DNA of 64,000 nucleotides from Prochlorococcus marinus XMU1406 (lineage in GTDB: Bacteria > Cyanobacteriota > Cyanobacteriia > PCC-6307 > Cyanobiaceae): positions 682,001 through 746,000 of the forward strand of contig NZ_JAAORG010000001.1 of NCBI RefSeq assembly GCF_017696055.1, written 5' to 3'. Of this stretch, positions 38,226 to 46,813 are shown in pieces. A program made the translations under genes and the position numbers. The notes under the pieces were generated by a model. That model was not told the DNA's origin. It made no database searches and saw nothing but the letters and a program-made list of their open reading frames with translations. Numbering within the stretch: position 1 is the stretch's first letter; the number at the start of each line of letters is the position of its first letter.

Positions 38226-39842
38226 TTACTTTGAACTTGATCTTCCTAATCCTTGAAGGATTCCTTTCCCAACTAAACCGATAGCTTTGCCAACGACCTT
38301 TGTAAGGAAAGTTACGAAAAGATTACCGATATATTTTACAGCAACTTCTAACTGCGGTGCTACGGCATCTCTTATCTCAACTAACAATGTAACTTGTTTT
38401 TGTAGCCATTCTAGATTCTCTAATTCTTTCTCCCTATTTTCATTTTTAAAGTATCGGGTAAATTTTTTATCGATAATATCAATATATTCTCGTTTACTCT
38501 CATACAAGTAGATAGGCATATAAATATAGTCATGCCAGCGATTGTAGTTATTAATATTATTTCTAAATCTTTCAAAATTTCTTGTCGATTGTAATTCGGG
38601 ATTTATAAGTACAGTCCTTAATTCAGGCCAATACGAACAAATATTAAAGATTTCAGAAGCTAATAAATTACAGTTTCTTATTGTCCAATTTGAAATTATA
38701 TTTTCAAGGATCAAAAATGATTCTGTTTCATATAGAGGGAGTAATTTTCCATCATAGTCAAGAGCTTCATTTTTAATAATTGGCTCAATAAACATTATTG
38801 ATTCATGTGATTCTCTATCTATCTCTTCGCAACTTACTTCACTATAAATAAAATCATTTATTGATATAGATTCGCCTCCTTTTTTTAATCGAAAATAGCT
38901 GTCTGTGATATTTGAAATTGTATTAACTTTAAGTTCTTTTATAAGAGAATTTAAATCATCTTGAAAATCTTTCTCCTTATAGTTTTCCTTAATATTTTTT
39001 ACTAAATTATCTAACTCATCTAACATTTTGCAAATTAGTCGTGAAATGAATTCTTTCTTTATCCCAGAGAGAATTATTGATGAATTATTAAATTCAACCT
39101 GTAAGTTTGTTGAGCTATACCTTTCTTTTAGTCTATCTAAAATTAAATTCCATATTTCTGTAGTGTTTTTATCTTTAATGAATACAGTGTTCTTATTTTC
39201 AAGATTAATTTTATTTTCAGTGTAAACTGCCTCTGTATAAAGTTCTAGTGAATTACCCCATAAGAAAATTAGAAAAGATTTTGCAGTAATAAGTTCTCTT
39301 AATCTTCCTTTTAAAATAAATTTATAAAATTCTGGTGTTGAATCAGAGTTGACATATTTGAATATATAATTAATTTCAGAATCTATTTGTTTAAGACCTG
39401 AAGTTAGAATTTTTTGACTAAAAGAGAGAGGCTTATTTTTGTTTAATTGAACTCGGGAATTATTTTCTATATCAAATACCCTTCCTCCATTTAAAATGGT
39501 ATCAATAGATTCAAGAACTTTCTCTGCACTGGGATTCAAAAGAAAACCTTCAGCATTTAATGATGGAGAGGTATTTGCTTCATAAACAAGTTCGCCAGAG
39601 AGAATTATAAGAAACTTTGACTCATCATATCTTTCTCTTAATTTTAATAATTCTAACCTTATAAGATCTTCTGATTGGAAATTAAGAACATTCCATATAA
39701 CTAAATCCGGAGTTTTATCACCTATTCCATTATTAAAATTAATATCTAAATTTTGGTCTAGTGATGTTAACTTAAGTGATAAAGATTCTGCTATTAAGCT
39801 TGGAGCAATAATCAATATCGATTTTTTTGAAATTAATTCCAA
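38226..39842 (-). CDS. DUF3685 family protein with N-terminal pseudo-receiver
   Basis: The 538-residue protein begins like a NarL-type receiver: ILIIAPSLIAESL (residues 9-21), PDLVIWN where the phosphoacceptor Asp is Asn51, LIILSG, then AEGFLLNPSAEKVLESIDTILNGGRVFD, the typical receiver end with the Lys replaced by Asn103. The rest is a helical DUF3685 region with a conserved tail (residues 490-538, VEIRDAVAPQLEVAVKYIG). It ends in an amphipathic glycine-rich segment that may touch membranes. Function is unknown; cyanobacteria-specific as far as I know. Confidence 0.8.
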   Translation of the reverse strand: MELISKKSILIIAPSLIAESLSLKLTSLDQNLDINFNNGIGDKTPDLVIWNVLNFQSEDLIRLELLKLRERYDESKFLIILSGELVYEANTSPSLNAEGFLLNPSAEKVLESIDTILNGGRVFDIENNSRVQLNKNKPLSFSQKILTSGLKQIDSEINYIFKYVNSDSTPEFYKFILKGRLRELITAKSFLIFLWGNSLELYTEAVYTENKINLENKNTVFIKDKNTTEIWNLILDRLKERYSSTNLQVEFNNSSIILSGIKKEFISRLICKMLDELDNLVKNIKENYKEKDFQDDLNSLIKELKVNTISNITDSYFRLKKGGESISINDFIYSEVSCEEIDRESHESIMFIEPIIKNEALDYDGKLLPLYETESFLILENIISNWTIRNCNLLASEIFNICSYWPELRTVLINPELQSTRNFERFRNNINNYNRWHDYIYMPIYLYESKREYIDIIDKKFTRYFKNENREKELENLEWLQKQVTLLVEIRDAVAPQLEVAVKYIGNLFVTFLTKVVGKAIGLVGKGILQGLGRSSSK

Positions 39843-39921
39843 GACTAGATTTCTTATCTCTTATACAAAATTAACTAACAATTACTGCAAGCACCAGCCT
39901 TAAATCAATTTTTATACTCTT

Positions 39922-40689
39922 TTAAGCGTAGAAATTTCTGTTTAAATCAAAGTCATTTAATCTCTCTGATGACAATACATTATTCGCTTCGTTTATCGTG
40001 AATTTATTTTCATATAGAGCTTTACCTACAATTACTCCTAAGAGTCCAGAGTTTTCAAATTTTACTAACGATAATAAATCAGAAATTGAACCAACACCTC
40101 CTGAGGCTATTACTGGAATATCTGTAATTTCAAGTATGCTTTTTATGAATTCTTCATTTGTCCCTTCTAACGTCCCATCTGTATTTATATCTGTAACAAT
40201 AAAACTAGCAATTTTAAATGACGAAAACTCCTTTACTAGATCTGTGGCAAAAATATTAGATTGCTCAAGCCAACCCCTTGTACTAACTTTTCCATCTTTT
40301 GCATCTATCCCAACAATTATCCGTCCAGGAAATTTATTTGATAACTCTTTAACTAGCTCTCTATTTTCTATTGCAGAGGTTCCCATGATAACTTTTTCAA
40401 TACCATAAGAAAATAGTTGTTCTATCCTTTCTTGAGACCTTATCCCCCCGCCTATTTGAATAGGTATGTTAACTGTTTTCGCAATCTTTTTTATTGATTT
40501 ATCGTTTGTTGGGGATCCAGTTTTTGCAGCATCCAAATCAACTATATGTATATATTTGGCCCCTTCGCTTTCCCAAAATTTAGCTTGCTCATGAGGCTCT
40601 TTGGTGAAGTCTTTTCTTTTATTAAAGTCACCTTTAAAAAGCCTTACACACTTACCATTCATTAAATCAATTGCTGGTATTAGGTCCAT
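39922..40689 (-). CDS. hisA: Phosphoribosylformimino-5-aminoimidazole carboxamide ribotide isomerase
   Basis: HisA is the TIM-barrel isomerase of histidine synthesis. The 255-residue protein has IPAIDLMNGKCVRLFKGD (catalytic Asp8), IQIGGGIRS, IIVGIDAKDGKVSTRGW (second catalytic Asp), VTDINTDGTLEG and VIASGGVGS. Length and motifs favour HisA over HisF. Confidence 0.96.
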   Translation of the reverse strand: MDLIPAIDLMNGKCVRLFKGDFNKRKDFTKEPHEQAKFWESEGAKYIHIVDLDAAKTGSPTNDKSIKKIAKTVNIPIQIGGGIRSQERIEQLFSYGIEKVIMGTSAIENRELVKELSNKFPGRIIVGIDAKDGKVSTRGWLEQSNIFATDLVKEFSSFKIASFIVTDINTDGTLEGTNEEFIKSILEITDIPVIASGGVGSISDLLSLVKFENSGLLGVIVGKALYENKFTINEANNVLSSERLNDFDLNRNFYA

Positions 40690-40781
40690 AGAATCATCCT
40701 TTTCATTAATTACTTATTAGTAGTACTATTCAATATGTAATTCTATTTAAGATTACTACTTCAGTTAAATATTTTTTGAAT

Positions 40782-41702
40782 ATGAAAATTCTTGTAATGG
40801 GTGGCACTAGATTTGTTGGCAAGTCTTTGGTTGGAAAGTTATTAAGTAAAAATTATGATATTGATATTTTCACGAGAGGTAATAAAAGTAATCCTGAAAA
40901 AACAAATTTAATTAAGGGCGATAGAAATAATTCAGAAGATATCGTCAAGCTAAGAAATAAAAAGTATGATGTTGTTTATGATATTTCTGGACGAGAGTTA
41001 GAACAAACCAAACTTCTTATAGAAAATTTAGATAACTCTTTTCAGAGATATATATATGTCAGCTCTGCAGGTGTTTATAAAGAAAATTGTGAAATACCCT
41101 TATCCGAATTTGATCCAATTGATCCAGATAGTAGGCACAAAGGAAAGTTTGAGACAGAAAATTGGTTAAAAAACCAAAAAATTCCTTTTACAAGTTTTAG
41201 ACCTACTTATATTTATGGACCAGGAAATTATAATAAAATTGAAAATTGGTTTTTTGAAAGGTTATTTACTAAAAAATCTATACCAATCCCTGGTGACGGG
41301 TCTTTAATTACTCAGCTAGGCCATGTTTCTGATCTAACTGATGTAATGATTAGGTGCATAAATTTTGAAAATTCCAAAAATAATATTTACAACTGTTCAG
41401 GTGAAAAAGGAGTTACAATAAAGGGTTTAATTTATTTCTGTGCGAATGTTCTTGGATTAAACCAAAATGAGATTTCTTTAAGAACATTTGATTATCAAAA
41501 ATTAGATCCTAAATCTCGAAAGGGATTTCCAATTAGATTAAATCATTATCAGACTGATATCTCTAAGATAAAACGTGATTTAGAGTGGGTGCCAACTTTT
41601 GATTTACTTAATGGTTTAAAGGATAGTTTTGAGAAAGATTTTAATAATAAAAAGAGTGAGGATTTTGATGAAAATTCAGATAATATTCTTTTTATTTCTT
41701 AA
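40782..41702 (+). CDS. NAD-dependent epimerase/dehydratase, CSP41-like
   Basis: The extended SDR of about 306 residues opens with KILVMGGTRFVGKSLVGKLL. It has the catalytic YVSSAGVYKE region and RPTYIYGPGNY, and it resembles plastid CSP41 (stem-loop RNA-binding) proteins. ATG 40782 is chosen; an in-frame TTG two codons earlier is less likely. The gene converges with pgsA, overlapping by 27 bp. Whether it acts on a nucleotide sugar or binds RNA cannot be told from sequence. Confidence 0.85.
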   Translation: MKILVMGGTRFVGKSLVGKLLSKNYDIDIFTRGNKSNPEKTNLIKGDRNNSEDIVKLRNKKYDVVYDISGRELEQTKLLIENLDNSFQRYIYVSSAGVYKENCEIPLSEFDPIDPDSRHKGKFETENWLKNQKIPFTSFRPTYIYGPGNYNKIENWFFERLFTKKSIPIPGDGSLITQLGHVSDLTDVMIRCINFENSKNNIYNCSGEKGVTIKGLIYFCANVLGLNQNEISLRTFDYQKLDPKSRKGFPIRLNHYQTDISKIKRDLEWVPTFDLLNGLKDSFEKDFNNKKSEDFDENSDNILFIS

Positions 41703-42215
41703 ATAGCCTAATAAAGTCACAAAAGTCAGGATGAATCCTAACCAATAAAAAATTAATGACAAATTATTCATTAAGCTAATTTTTAATGGTGTAAAGAAGG
41801 TAATTACTGAAATAAAAAAGAAAAATGTTTTATATTTACCTAACATAGATGCTGGTAAACCATCTTTTGTAGAGTTCCTCAGGCCAGAGATAATTAATTC
41901 TCTAAATAAAATTAATGACAAAGACCAGAATGGTATAAAATTATTTTTACAAAGGAAGGTTAAAGGAATTAAATAGAATACTTTATCGCTTAAGGGATCA
42001 AGGATAGCTCCTAATCTGGTTTTAAGATTAAATTTCCTTGCAATTAACCCGTCAAAATAATCAGTTAAACCTCCAATAATTATCAATATAAAGACATAAA
42101 TAGGTCTGTTAATTTCTAAAAAAAATATTAATGGAAATACAAGGAAAAGGCGAGATATCGATAATAAGTTGGGAATATTCAATGCCAAATTTTTAAGATT
42201 TTTTCTTAATAACAA
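41676..42215 (-). CDS. pgsA: CDP-diacylglycerol-glycerol-3-phosphate 3-phosphatidyltransferase
   Basis: PgsA makes phosphatidylglycerophosphate, the precursor of phosphatidylglycerol, which is essential in thylakoids. The 179-residue membrane protein has the CDP-alcohol phosphatidyltransferase motif DG-X2-AR-X8-G-X3-D-X3-D (DGLIARKF...GAILDPLSD) after a first hydrophobic helix, and about five membrane segments. Confidence 0.93.
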   Translation of the reverse strand: MLLRKNLKNLALNIPNLLSISRLFLVFPLIFFLEINRPIYVFILIIIGGLTDYFDGLIARKFNLKTRLGAILDPLSDKVFYLIPLTFLCKNNFIPFWSLSLILFRELIISGLRNSTKDGLPASMLGKYKTFFFFISVITFFTPLKISLMNNLSLIFYWLGFILTFVTLLGYLRNKKNII

Positions 42216-42399
42216 ATTAGTTTTTGTATGTAAAAAATATATTACACTCTCAACAAGCTTAAATTTTTAGTAAAAATTCTAAATGGTTTTAAATGCTATA
42301 TTCTAAAATTAAATTTAAATCTGAATCCTAAAGATTATAAAATCAACTTCTCTTTATGAATGATGATGTTTTATATTACAAAATTATTCCTTATATCTA

Positions 42400-43011
42400 A
42401 TGCAGCCTCATAGCCTAAAGCTATCTCCAGAATCTGATTTGATAAATTCAATTAAAGAATATTCTTTATCGAATAATTTATACGGGTATGTTTCTGGAGT
42501 GGTTGGTAATCTTAGAACAGTTTGTATTCAATGCCCAGGAAATCAAGAGATAAATAAATTTGAGGGAAATCTAGAGATAGTTTCTTTAAATGGACATTTT
42601 AATAAAGGAGATGTTCATTTACATTTGAGTTTTGCAGATGAGGGATGTAACGTCTTTGGTGGCCATCTTGAGGAGGGATGTATTGTAAAAAAAGGTACTG
42701 ATATATTATTACTTTCTTTTGAACAAAAAATTATTAATATCTCAAGTAATGATTTATTAAAAAATGAATCACGTGTAAAAGCATATATTTTAAAGGATTG
42801 TCCTTGGTCTAAAAGAGCAATTAGGTTGCTTAATTCTTTATCTATCCCTCATGAAGTTACTTTAATAAACAATGATGAGAGCTTTCAAAAAATAATGGCT
42901 CAAAGTAGCCATAATACTTTCCCTCAAATATTTTTGGATAATAAATTTTTTGGGGGATATGATGAACTTTTGGAACAAGCAAAATTGGATAACTTAATTT
43001 CATTTAAGTAA
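42400..43011 (+). CDS. PPC (DUF296) domain fused to a glutaredoxin domain
   Basis: Residues 1-115 form a PPC/DUF296 domain with the conserved DVHLHLSFAD (His73, His75) and GGHL motif near 87-90, which in other proteins bind metal or nucleotides. Residues 126-203 are a glutaredoxin: KDCPWSKRA with active-site Cys134 in a CPWS motif, TFPQIF with the cis-proline (173-178) and GGYDEL (185-190), the glutathione-binding region. The second active-site residue is Ser, so a monothiol mechanism is expected. The fusion suggests redox control of the PPC half. Confidence 0.85.
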   Translation: MQPHSLKLSPESDLINSIKEYSLSNNLYGYVSGVVGNLRTVCIQCPGNQEINKFEGNLEIVSLNGHFNKGDVHLHLSFADEGCNVFGGHLEEGCIVKKGTDILLLSFEQKIINISSNDLLKNESRVKAYILKDCPWSKRAIRLLNSLSIPHEVTLINNDESFQKIMAQSSHNTFPQIFLDNKFFGGYDELLEQAKLDNLISFK

Positions 43012-43021
43012 TCTAAATTTT

Positions 43022-43210
43022 TTAACTATTACGATTAGTAAGTTTTTCAGCAACTAATTCGTCCTCTAACTGCTTTATTAATCTTGATACAAGACTTTGA
43101 AATTCTGGTTGACAGCCTTTAAATGCAGCTTTATGTCTTATTGGCTCATTTCTAGTTCTTAAATCAGTAAGCATTAACTGTAATGCGTCAATTTTGGGAT
43201 TTATTTTCAT
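43022..43210 (-). CDS. Small conserved hypothetical protein
   Basis: The 62-residue soluble protein is mostly helical, with repeated basic and acidic residues (LQLMLTDLRTRNEPIRHKAAFKG, then SRLIKQLEDELVAEKL). The ATG has only a weak ribosome-binding signal. It lies between the PPC-glutaredoxin gene (convergent, 10-bp gap) and an SDR gene on the same strand. No function is recognised. Confidence 0.7.
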   Translation of the reverse strand: MKINPKIDALQLMLTDLRTRNEPIRHKAAFKGCQPEFQSLVSRLIKQLEDELVAEKLTNRNS

Positions 43211-43236
43211 AGTTTTAATTTATATATTTACATCTT

Positions 43237-43896
43237 TTAAATCATTTGCATAGCTTTTTTAAAAGATATCTTTTTATTATCATTGGAACTTGTAACTTCT
43301 ATTAATTTATTTATAGATTCTTTGTTTTTTAAAGAATCTATACAACATTGCGCAACTAATCTTCTTGGGATTGATCCATTAATTTGAGTATCCTCCTTTG
43401 AATAATTTATATTTTCTGATTTGATATCTTCATTTTCCTTTAATCCTCCAGGTCTAATAATAGTCCATTCGAAATTTGAATTTCGTAGAAAGTTTTCCCC
43501 TAATTTCTTCCAAATAAGAATTAAACCAAATAAGTTTAATGGGTGAAATAATTTACCAGTACAAAGGGAACTAACTAAAATAACTCTTTTAATACCAACT
43601 CTTTTGCAACTCTCTAATTGCCTGTATACACCTAATGCATCAACCTTTGCAGGACCAGTTAAATCTAATGATGCTCTCGCTCCAGTAGCAATTATCAAAG
43701 CATCAATATCTTTTAAAGCTTTATCAAGTTCTCCTTTTTTGTCTAATGACACCCTAATTGTTTCTAAACTCTCTAGTCCTGCTAAGACTTTTGAATTCTT
43801 TCTGATGATTTGCCTTACTTTATATCCTTTCTTAACTGCTTCTTCGGAAATTCTATAACCTGTTTTCCCCGATGCACCAGTAATTGCTATTTTCAT
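43237..43896 (-). CDS. NAD(P)-binding SDR-family protein
   Basis: The 219-residue atypical SDR has IAITGASGKTGYRISEEAV at the N-terminus, the YRQLESCKRVGIKRVILVSSLC segment in place of a classical Tyr/Lys site, and WTIIRPGGL. This resembles the NmrA-like or YwnB/HSCARG group that senses NAD(P)H or acts in pigment and quinone metabolism. Substrate is unknown. Confidence 0.85.
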   Translation of the reverse strand: MKIAITGASGKTGYRISEEAVKKGYKVRQIIRKNSKVLAGLESLETIRVSLDKKGELDKALKDIDALIIATGARASLDLTGPAKVDALGVYRQLESCKRVGIKRVILVSSLCTGKLFHPLNLFGLILIWKKLGENFLRNSNFEWTIIRPGGLKENEDIKSENINYSKEDTQINGSIPRRLVAQCCIDSLKNKESINKLIEVTSSNDNKKISFKKAMQMI

Positions 43897-43930
43897 GATT
43901 AAAAACTAATTTAAATATTATATAGATTTC

Positions 43931-44584
43931 TTAAGGCTTTTTACATACAAATTTCTTTTTTCTTTTGGGATAAAGAGTGCGACATAAATAACATTTTGTT
44001 CCATCACAGCCTCTTGCTGTGCAGTATTCTCTGCCATAAAAGATTATTTGCAAATGTAAGGTATTCCAATCATTAACAGGAAATATTTTTTTTAGTTCTT
44101 TTTCTGTTTGAACTACGCTATCTCCATTTGATAGACCCCATCTTTGTGCCAACCTGTGTATGTGAGTATCTACTGGGAATGAGGGTATTTTAAACACTTG
44201 AGCCATTACAACTGATGCTGTTTTATGACCTACCCCTGGAAGAGATTCAAGCTTCTCAAAAGAATCTGGTACCGTACCATTGTGCTTCTCAATCAATAAT
44301 TTAGATAAGTTATAGATGTTCTTGGATTTTTGATTTGATAGGCCTAAAAATTTTATGTATTCGTAAATGCCATTAATACCTAGCTGCATCATCTTTTCTG
44401 GATTATCTGCAACCTTAAATAAGCTTTTTGTTAATTCATTAACTTTCTTATCTGTTGATTGAGCACTTAAAACTACGGCGACTAGTAGTGTATATGCATT
44501 TGTATGATCAAGGGGTATTGGAGGCGATGGATATAGCTTTTTGAGTTCTTTGCGTATTATTTCTGCTCTTTCAGACTTTCTCAT
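43931..44584 (-). CDS. nth: Endonuclease III
   Basis: Nth is a DNA glycosylase/AP lyase that removes oxidised pyrimidines. The 217-residue protein has the helix-hairpin-helix LESLPGVGHKTASVV with the catalytic Lys, FPVDTHIHRLAQRWGL with the catalytic Asp, and STDKKVNELT. The C-terminal cysteines (YC, GC, KC, LC, then VC) do not follow the canonical C-X6-C-X2-C-X5-C spacing, so the [4Fe-4S] ligation may be altered. Confidence 0.93.
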   Translation of the reverse strand: MRKSERAEIIRKELKKLYPSPPIPLDHTNAYTLLVAVVLSAQSTDKKVNELTKSLFKVADNPEKMMQLGINGIYEYIKFLGLSNQKSKNIYNLSKLLIEKHNGTVPDSFEKLESLPGVGHKTASVVMAQVFKIPSFPVDTHIHRLAQRWGLSNGDSVVQTEKELKKIFPVNDWNTLHLQIIFYGREYCTARGCDGTKCYLCRTLYPKRKKKFVCKKP

Positions 44585-44661
44585 TAAATTTGAAAATTAA
44601 ATGGTGTATAAAATTATACAAGGGATATTTTAGGTGAATATTTTCTGCTAACTTAATATAT

Positions 44662-45738
44662 TTGAATAAGAAGAACTTAGTGAAAAATGATGCGTTAGTA
44701 ATTGATGATTTGCATCATAAATATGATAAGCGAGAATCTTCAAACTGGATATTAAACGAAATTAACCTTAAAATTGAGAATGGTGAATTTTTAGGGTTGC
44801 TTGGCCCTTCTGGTTGCGGAAAAACTACTCTTTTAAGATTAATCGCGGGGTTCGAATATCCCTCTAGAGGGAGTATTTCTCTAAATGATAAGGAAATTTC
44901 AAGTAGGAAAAAAATTCTTAGTCCTGAGAAAAGAAATATTGGTATGGTTTTTCAAGACTATGCACTTTTCCCTCACTTAACTGTTTTGGAAAATGTAATT
45001 TTTGGTTTGAAAAACAAAAAAGACAGATCTAGAGTTGATTATTTATTAAATGTTGTTGGTCTTGATAGTTTTGTTGGAAGGTACCCACATGAACTTTCTG
45101 GAGGCCAAAAACAAAGACTCGCAATTGCGAGAGCTCTCGCTCCAGGTACAAATTTTATTTTATTAGATGAACCTTTTTGTAGTCTTGATATGCATGTCAA
45201 ACTAAAATTGAGAAGTGAACTCCCTAATATTCTAAAAGGTTGTAATGCAAGCGGATTGATGGTAACTCATGATCCGGAAGAAGCGATGTCAATTTGCGAT
45301 AAAGTCGCCGTTATGAATGATGGGAAAATACATCAAATTGATACACCAATTAACCTTCTAAATAATCCAAAGACCATATTTGTTAGTAGTTTTATTTTGG
45401 GCAATAATATTATTAATCTCAAAAAAAATGGTAATTCATATATTTCTTGTTTAGGTGAAATAAATTGTTCAGAGGATTTGAAAAATACAAGTATCAAAAG
45501 TATGTCAATTTCGCCTAAATTTATTTCAATTAAAAGATTAGAATCTGGTGATGCGATTGTTATATCTAAAGAATTTCTTGGAGAATTTCTTATTTATAAA
45601 GTATCTATTAATGGAAACATATTAAGGGTTAGAACTGATATTAATAATCTTCTAAATAATGGTGATAAATGTTCTCTTTCTATTAATAAAAGTAGTTATT
45701 ATTTTTTATATCCTGGAGCACATAAGGTACATATTTAG
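44662..45738 (+). CDS. futC: ABC transporter ATP-binding protein, ferric iron (FutC) type
   Basis: The 358-residue protein has an ATPase domain of the spermidine/iron class: Walker A GPSGCGKTT, Q-loop VFQDYALFPHLTV, signature LSGGQKQRLAIARAL and Walker B ILLDEPFCSLD. A C-terminal TOBE-like beta domain follows from about residue 250. The cyanobacterial FutC is the closest assignment, but sulfate or spermidine transport cannot be excluded. No permease or binding protein is adjacent. The start may be TTG 44662 or GTG 44680. Confidence 0.75.
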   Translation: MNKKNLVKNDALVIDDLHHKYDKRESSNWILNEINLKIENGEFLGLLGPSGCGKTTLLRLIAGFEYPSRGSISLNDKEISSRKKILSPEKRNIGMVFQDYALFPHLTVLENVIFGLKNKKDRSRVDYLLNVVGLDSFVGRYPHELSGGQKQRLAIARALAPGTNFILLDEPFCSLDMHVKLKLRSELPNILKGCNASGLMVTHDPEEAMSICDKVAVMNDGKIHQIDTPINLLNNPKTIFVSSFILGNNIINLKKNGNSYISCLGEINCSEDLKNTSIKSMSISPKFISIKRLESGDAIVISKEFLGEFLIYKVSINGNILRVRTDINNLLNNGDKCSLSINKSSYYFLYPGAHKVHI

Positions 45739-45981
45739 AATTTATTTATAGGCAGTTACACTTGCCTCCCTTCCAATTAGAGCATTTTTTCTTTTTACAT
45801 TTCTTTTTTTTACTTTTATATATTTTTTTAGTTAATAGCAGTTCAGAAAAACTGTACTCTAAATTCATTTATAGTATTGCGAGTGATTTTCATTATCATA
45901 TTATTTAATTTAATTTAAAGGATTTAATAATTACTAATTTATACAAAATGTTGTATTATTTATTTAGATACTTAGTTGAAA
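45739..45981. promoter_or_regulatory. Ferritin upstream region with a Fur-like box
   Basis: This 243-bp AT-rich gap holds no convincing gene. It contains a weak hairpin after the ABC gene (AGGCA/TGCCT arms around 45771-45789), a CAGTT/AACTG pair near 45840-45855, and a Fur-like box at 45879-45897. Confidence 0.5.
45879..45897 (+). promoter_or_regulatory. Fur-like box upstream of ferritin
   Basis: The 19-mer GCGAGTGATTTTCATTATC matches the classical Fur consensus at 14 of 19 positions, including the complete right half TCATTATC (8 of 8). It lies 84 bp upstream of the ferritin ATG. The match is weaker than that of the Crp gene box at 47414. Iron control of this ferritin is inferred. Confidence 0.5.
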
Positions 45982-46536
45982 ATGAATGAAAATAATTTAA
46001 AAACAAAGAAATTAATTAATTTTGGTCCATCTGGAAGAGCTGTTGCTCAACCGATAGACAATAGTTTATTGGATAACATTTTTGAACATCTAACAATGGA
46101 AAGATATGCCAATGTTCAATATTTTTCTATGTATCTATGGTTCCAAGAACGTGATTTAAATGGATTTGCTTCTCATTTTCTAAGTGAATCACAAGGAGAA
46201 ATGGAACATGCTCAGAAATTTGCAGATTACTTAATCGCAAGAGGACAAAGCGTAAAATTAGAAGAAATTCCTTCACCCGTTCAAGCATGGGATTCTATAG
46301 AGGAGCTGATTTCTTATTCTTTTAACATGGAGGCTGATTTAACTTCATCTCTACAACAACTTTATTCCATATCAGAAAGAATTTCAGATACAAGAACTAA
46401 CGTATTTTTAGATCCAATTATAGAGGCTCAAACACAATCAGAAGATGAATTTGCGAACATACTTGGCAAAGTAAAGTTTGCTTCTAATCAACCTTCGGCA
46501 ATATTATTAATAGATAGTGATTTAAAGAAAAAATAA
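45982..46536 (+). CDS. ftn: Ferritin
   Basis: The iron-storage protein of about 184 residues has a four-helix bundle with ferroxidase residues: MERYANVQYFSMYLWF (Glu-Tyr of helix A), SESQGEMEHAQKFADYL (the ExxH pair of helix B), FNMEADLTSSL (helix C Glu) and TQSEDEF (helix D). ATG 45982 is preferred over an in-frame TTG two codons earlier. It overlaps the 3' end of a convergent small gene by 15 bp. It should buffer iron for photosynthetic reaction centres. Confidence 0.92.
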   Translation: MNENNLKTKKLINFGPSGRAVAQPIDNSLLDNIFEHLTMERYANVQYFSMYLWFQERDLNGFASHFLSESQGEMEHAQKFADYLIARGQSVKLEEIPSPVQAWDSIEELISYSFNMEADLTSSLQQLYSISERISDTRTNVFLDPIIEAQTQSEDEFANILGKVKFASNQPSAILLIDSDLKKK

Positions 46537-46809
46537 ACTACTTTCAAATTTATTTTCATTCAATGTCCTTTTTGTTATTTCAAAAAGTAAATTCGAAAAG
46601 TTGATTTTCTCATTATTTTTATTTAAGAGTTTAGCTATTTTATGAATCTCATTAACTCTTTTAAAAATATTTTTGTTTTCAGTAAATAACCTTCCCTTCA
46701 ATGCTTTATTATCTGTGGTTTTGTAGGATTGCTTGATATTTCTGAGTCTATTCGATAAAACATCAATTTCCATTAACAAGTTGTTTGTAAGTGATTGTGA
46801 TTCCTTCAT
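46522..46809 (-). CDS. Small helical protein of unknown function downstream of the Crp-type regulator
   Basis: The start is set at ATG 46809 (MKESQSLTNN), four bases after the regulator's stop; a longer frame would run back into that gene. The 95-residue protein is rich in Asn and Lys and predicted coiled-coil like (LLMEIDVLSNRLRNIKQSYK, NEIHKIAKLLNKNNEKI). It probably shares the Fur-controlled promoter of the regulator gene. Confidence 0.65.
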   Translation of the reverse strand: MKESQSLTNNLLMEIDVLSNRLRNIKQSYKTTDNKALKGRLFTENKNIFKRVNEIHKIAKLLNKNNEKINFSNLLFEITKRTLNENKFESSLFFL

Positions 46810-46813
46810 GTTT

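Noticed and set aside
39998-40408. Long open frame on the plus strand antisense to hisA (136 codons)
   Set aside because: It lies entirely within the well-supported hisA gene, shows no family features and reflects third-position AT bias.
45771-45789. AGGCA...TGCCT hairpin after the FutC-like gene as a terminator
   Set aside because: The stem is only 5 bp with an 8-base loop, and the T-run begins too far downstream.
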